From: an uncultured Bacillota bacterium
Lineage (GTDB): Bacteria; Bacillota; Dehalobacteriia; UBA7702
NCBI GenBank assembly: GCA_902766525.1
Contig: CACXDX010000038.1
Span: 1 to 10,576, forward strand
Reading direction: 5' to 3'
DNA: 10,576 bases
Shown here: piece after piece, positions 7,975 through 10,576 of the stretch
Layout: each line of letters begins with the position of its first letter
How positions within the stretch are numbered: position 1 is the stretch's first letter
The notes under the pieces: model-generated
What the model saw: only the letters and a program-made list of their open reading frames with translations
Databases searched by the model: none
Told to the model about the DNA's origin: nothing
Translations under genes and position numbers: made by a program

Positions 7975-8613
7975 TTATTGATACAGCTCCACCGGATCCC
8001 AGCCTTCATCCCGGTATCGGCTGACGGCAAGACCGTTTAAATTAACATAATCCGTTACGGTGATTCTTCTGAGCTCATCGCGGGCTTCGCTGTCGCTGTA
8101 TACCTTCATAAAATCATCGTAATATTCACCGAAGAGCTCTTTGGCGCTGTCATCAAAGCCTCCCCCGTCAGTGACCACGTCCATGGAACCGACGGTATAA
8201 CCGTCACCGTCTTTGCTCAGATGCATCACCCCGGGGAAATTCCCGCCGGAGACGCATTTGAGCGTATCCCCTTCGATGTTATAATTTTCAATCCAAAAAT
8301 CTCCGTATACAACGACGTCGTCTTCATTGGTATAATCTACGGCTACAATATTCACGGTGGGAATGCTGACATCGGCCTTTTCAAAGCTTTTGCTTACTTC
8401 TTCGGCCATGTATTTATAAACCGCCGCTTCCACCGGATCCGTTCCGCCGTAACCGTATGCGGACCCGTCGACAACAGCTCCCTCTGCACTACCTTCCGTT
8501 GTATTCGTCGTCGCGTCCTCCCCCGGCACATCTTCACTGTTGCCGCAGGCACTGAAACAGAATGCCATGACAATAGCTGCCATCAAAAAAATCGAAAAAA
8601 ACCTTTTCTTCAT
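7975..8613 (-). CDS. Predicted lipoprotein of unknown function
   Basis: The 212-residue protein begins with a lipoprotein signal peptide: MKKR, a hydrophobic core, then FSAC with the lipidated Cys at 23. It should be anchored on the outer face of the membrane. A flexible linker rich in Thr, Ser, Gly and acidic residues (about 24-60) leads to a mixed globular part of about 150 residues (NIVAVDYTNEDDVVVYGDFW, then GDTLKCVSGGNFPGVMHL). It is acidic, with no catalytic motif I recognise. The start at 8613 has AGGAGG about 8 nt upstream; the upstream ATG at 8634 lies before that SD and would spoil the signal peptide. It follows the zinc-ribbon XRE gene by about 120 nt, with no clear terminator between, and ends at a strong terminator. 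No function is claimed. Confidence 0.85.
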   Translation of the reverse strand: MKKRFFSIFLMAAIVMAFCFSACGNSEDVPGEDATTNTTEGSAEGAVVDGSAYGYGGTDPVEAAVYKYMAEEVSKSFEKADVSIPTVNIVAVDYTNEDDVVVYGDFWIENYNIEGDTLKCVSGGNFPGVMHLSKDGDGYTVGSMDVVTDGGGFDDSAKELFGEYYDDFMKVYSDSEARDELRRITVTDYVNLNGLAVSRYRDEGWDPVELYQ

Positions 8614-8736
8614 TATTGTTTCCTCCTGATACATTGAAACTTCTTTATTACAGAAATCTTTTTTTCATCGTGTTTCTGCCTTTTCCGCGCAAACGATTAC
8701 CGCTCCCCGAGATCATACAGCTCTGTGACTTCCGAT

Positions 8737-9504
8737 TCATCTTTTTTTGTAGAGAACGAGTTCCGGATTGATTCCCTCTTTTTCATAGGTGCAAACCATA
8801 ATGAAATCCATATTGGCGAGAACGCCGAAACAGCGTTCTCCGCCGAATTCCGATTTCAGCTGATTGCCCAGATAGGTCACATGATCATCCAAAAATTTCA
8901 CTTTTGCTCCGCTCGGAAGACGATATTCGAGATTGACATATTTACCGACAAGAGCATTCAGCTTTTCAACTTTGGGCATCCCCTCAATATGAAGATCATT
9001 GATTTCCGCTATCAGCTGTTGTTTGAAAGCCTCAAATTGACCGTCGTCACTGAGTTCGTCGTATCTCTTCCAATAATCCAGCTTGGGCAGCAAATCTTTC
9101 ATATAAGCACGGGCCTGCTCTTCGGAAAAGCTTTCGTTGACCATATGCTGAACGCAGACGTCAATCAGGTCATCCATATCACTGTAGGTGTAGTTTCCGT
9201 CCGCATAGCACCATTTGCAATAGTCTTCATTAAAGCTGCCGTCTTTTTCCTTACTGATGATCCCATCTTCGGACAAGGGCATTCCGCAGCATTGGCAGAC
9301 CAGCTGTCTCGGGCTGCCGAGAAGTGTATTGATCGAAACATCGAATTCTTTTGAGAGCAATTGAAGGGTATCCGTATTCGGCTGCGTTTCCCCTGTTTCC
9401 CAGCGGCTCACCGCCTGTCTTGTAACCATAACACGTTCTGCCAACTGATCCTGGGAGAGGCCGTGTTTTTCACGTAAATTCTTTATTGTTTCCCCTGCGG
9501 TCAT
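8737..9504 (-). CDS. XRE-family regulator with zinc-ribbon domain
   Basis: The 255-residue protein has three parts. The first is an XRE helix-turn-helix (about 5-62, with LSQDQLAERVMVTRQAVSRW). The second is a putative zinc ribbon (zf_ribbon_2 type; LVCQCCGMPL at about 68-77 and DYCKWCYADG at 94-103, with Cys at 70, 72, 73, 96 and 99). The last is a mixed region with a long helical segment (about 105-185) and a beta-rich end. This architecture recurs in Bacillota; its ligand is not established. The zinc ribbon may bind metal or sense redox or metal state, which is inference. The start at 9504 has GGGAGGAA about 8 nt upstream. A sigma-A-like promoter with an inverted repeat across its -35 lies just upstream. 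The stop follows a run of seven A; dropping one A would extend the protein by about 14 residues. Confidence 0.9.
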   Translation of the reverse strand: MTAGETIKNLREKHGLSQDQLAERVMVTRQAVSRWETGETQPNTDTLQLLSKEFDVSINTLLGSPRQLVCQCCGMPLSEDGIISKEKDGSFNEDYCKWCYADGNYTYSDMDDLIDVCVQHMVNESFSEEQARAYMKDLLPKLDYWKRYDELSDDGQFEAFKQQLIAEINDLHIEGMPKVEKLNALVGKYVNLEYRLPSGAKVKFLDDHVTYLGNQLKSEFGGERCFGVLANMDFIMVCTYEKEGINPELVLYKKR

Positions 9505-9537
9505 CGCAACGTTCCTCCCTATTTATTATTTAACCCC

Positions 9538-9566
9538 ATTATGAATCATCCTGATAGATCTGACAA
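9538..9566 (-). promoter_or_regulatory. Sigma-A promoter of the zinc-ribbon XRE gene
   Basis: On the minus strand TTGTCA (9561-9566), a 17-nt spacer and CATAAT (9538-9543), each five of six to consensus. Predicted start is near 9531, with a 26-nt leader carrying GGGAGGAA. Confidence 0.75.
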
Positions 9567-9585
9567 GCAACCTGCTGTTGCTGTC
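9562..9585. promoter_or_regulatory. Inverted repeat across the -35 of the zinc-ribbon XRE gene
   Basis: The arms AGCAAC (9566-9571) and GTTGCT (9577-9582) flank a 5-base centre and are extended by GAC/GTC after one unpaired base. The repeat covers the -35 hexamer and has no T run after it on the minus strand, so an operator is more likely than a terminator. Confidence 0.5.
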
Positions 9586-9670
9586 GGATTTTTCCGGATT
9601 TACAGCTTTTGAATAATTTTAAATCATAAACCGGATTTCTATAAAAGACGCGCCGCTTTCGCCGCTCTGT

Positions 9671-10129
9671 TTATCGCATACATTCTTCCACAAATTGCAG
9701 CGGCACATCCATGCGCTTTGCGACCTGCTCGGGCGTCATTCCGCTTTCCAGAAAGCGACGGCACACGACCTTTATATTTTCACCGACCTCGATGATATGT
9801 CTGTCCGGATCATAGAAGCGGACAACACGCTGGCCCCAATCATGTTCTTTGACCGGATGCACATAATCAATATCCAGCTTTTCAAGGTTCTCGGCAAACT
9901 TATCAAAATCATCTTCTTCAAAATAGATTTCAAAGTTATTTCCGCCGAAAGAAATATCATCCGTACCGATAAAATCTTTGAATGTCTCCAATGTTTGCAG
10001 GACCAGTCCGCCGGTCAGCGTCTTATTGGCGCCGAAATCCAAAATGACCCGGAGCCCGAGCACTTTATTGTAAAACGCAACGGATCGATCGATATCCGCC
10101 ACGATCAACATGGGATTTTTCAATTCCAT
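9671..10129 (-). CDS. VOC-superfamily (glyoxalase-fold) protein with helical C-terminal tail
   Basis: The 152-residue cytosolic protein has the vicinal oxygen chelate fold. NPMLIVADIDRSVAFYNKVL (about 5-24) is the first beta-alpha unit, and WGQRVVRFYDPDRHIIEVGE (about 98-117) is the typical final strand pair. Possible metal ligands are E67, H91 and E114; the N-terminal ligand position appears hydrophobic, so the metal site may be incomplete. The last 30 or so residues, FLESGMTPEQVAKRMDVPLQ and on to ECM, form a helix-turn-helix-like tail seen in some members. The substrate cannot be told from sequence: lyase, dioxygenase, drug-binding and non-enzymatic members all share the fold. ATG 10129 is preferred because GAGG lies 8 nt upstream; ATG 10135 is only 2 nt from it. 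It follows a small membrane gene by 51 nt, perhaps in one transcript. Confidence 0.88.
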   Translation of the reverse strand: MELKNPMLIVADIDRSVAFYNKVLGLRVILDFGANKTLTGGLVLQTLETFKDFIGTDDISFGGNNFEIYFEEDDFDKFAENLEKLDIDYVHPVKEHDWGQRVVRFYDPDRHIIEVGENIKVVCRRFLESGMTPEQVAKRMDVPLQFVEECMR

Positions 10130-10180
10130 TTTCATTTCCTCTTTTCACAACATATACCGATTCCCCACCCCCGCTTTGTT

Positions 10181-10459
10181 TTACAATCCGAAGCTGAAAA
10201 TAGCGAGAACATAAAATCCGACGATCGACAGTGTTGCCAGCAAATCCAATATACCTAATATCTGCACCATCCTGTCTCCTTTAACAAGTTTGCGCCCGAT
10301 AAAGAAGAATACAAAACCGAAAAAAGCCAATAAACAGGTTATTGAAATCACGACTCCGCTCAGCGCCGAATCATGAGATGAGAATATCAAAAGAAAAAAT
10401 AAAACTGCTGAAATCAGCGGCAATATTTCCGATATCATCGCAATGATCTTCCTGTTCAT
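10181..10459 (-). CDS. Small three-helix membrane protein of unknown function
   Basis: The 92-residue, very hydrophobic protein has predicted membrane helices at about 5-27, 34-55 and 67-89, with a basic loop (GRKLVKGDR) between the second and third that should face the cytosol. No conserved motif is recognised. The start at 10459 has GAGGG 7 nt upstream. The 117 bp upstream hold no convincing promoter, so transcription may come from outside the window. The VOC gene begins 51 nt downstream with no terminator between. Confidence 0.75.
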   Translation of the reverse strand: MNRKIIAMISEILPLISAVLFFLLIFSSHDSALSGVVISITCLLAFFGFVFFFIGRKLVKGDRMVQILGILDLLATLSIVGFYVLAIFSFGL

Positions 10460-10525
10460 CTATCATCCCTCATTGATTTTTATTTTTCTCCTCTAACACC
10501 ATCCAAACAAATCCTTTAAACCCGC

Positions 10526-10576
10526 TTATAATTCACACACCATAATATATTCTTCGTCATTCTCGGCTACGGCTCT
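10526..10576 (-). CDS. Possible C-terminal end of a gene entering from the right edge
   Basis: On the minus strand 16 codons are open from the window edge to a TAA at 10526-10528, reading RAVAENDEEYIMVCEL. The composition is protein-like, and the position ahead of the small membrane gene suits a gene end. The stretch is too short to name or to exclude chance. Confidence 0.4.
   Translation of the reverse strand, partial: RAVAENDEEYIMVCEL

Noticed and set aside
8725..9354. Plus-strand open frame of 209 codons opposite the zinc-ribbon XRE gene
   Set aside because: The minus-strand gene has clear domains, SD and promoter; the plus frame has none.
9585..9638. Three short CCGGATTT-like direct repeats
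   Set aside because: They are only about 8 bp with irregular spacing and one variant copy, which is within chance for this AT-rich gap.
10460..10525. Tiny leader ORF MRDDR overlapping the start of the small membrane gene
   Set aside because: It has five codons, the SD is about 15 nt away, and it shows no regulatory codon pattern.

Overview
All supported genes in this window lie on the minus strand, so transcription runs from high to low coordinates. The low-GC Bacillota gene style (AGGAGG ribosome binding sites, sigma-A promoters, one TTG start) and the degV, tilS, ftsH, HD-protein, folP order point to a Gram-positive-lineage anaerobe. The window does not fix the genus. Desulfoferrodoxin-type chemistry also fits an anaerobe.

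Right part (10576 to about 5780) is an accessory region of small genes. In transcription order these are a possible C-terminal scrap of an upstream gene, a three-helix membrane protein, a VOC (glyoxalase-fold) protein with a helical tail, an XRE regulator with a zinc ribbon, a lipoprotein, a small XRE regulator coupled to a four-helix membrane protein, an XRE regulator with two membrane helices, and an XRE regulator fused to a complete-looking desulfoferrodoxin (superoxide reductase) module. Four XRE regulators with four different attached or partnered modules sit within about 3.6 kb. Terminators lie after the lipoprotein and after the XRE-desulfoferrodoxin gene. Promoter/operator arrangements are visible in front of the small XRE gene and the zinc-ribbon XRE gene.

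Left part (about 5640 to 1) is housekeeping. A decayed C-terminal piece of a purine nucleoside phosphorylase precedes degV, a fatty-acid-binding (FakB-type) gene closed by a strong terminator. Next is tilS (tRNA-Ile lysidine synthetase), whose sigma-A promoter is so close that the transcript should begin at the ATG. Then ftsH (membrane AAA protease) has its own promoter, a leader of about 108 nt and a TTG start. It is followed closely by an HD-domain phosphohydrolase and the start of a dihydropteroate synthase-like gene (folP), which runs off the left edge.

The most interesting object is the XRE-desulfoferrodoxin fusion at 5880-6464. All Cys and His positions expected for both iron centres are present, which suggests a DNA-binding protein that senses or handles superoxide or iron. 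Its nearest upstream neighbour is a membrane-anchored XRE regulator. No gene-free stretch exceeds 300 bases.
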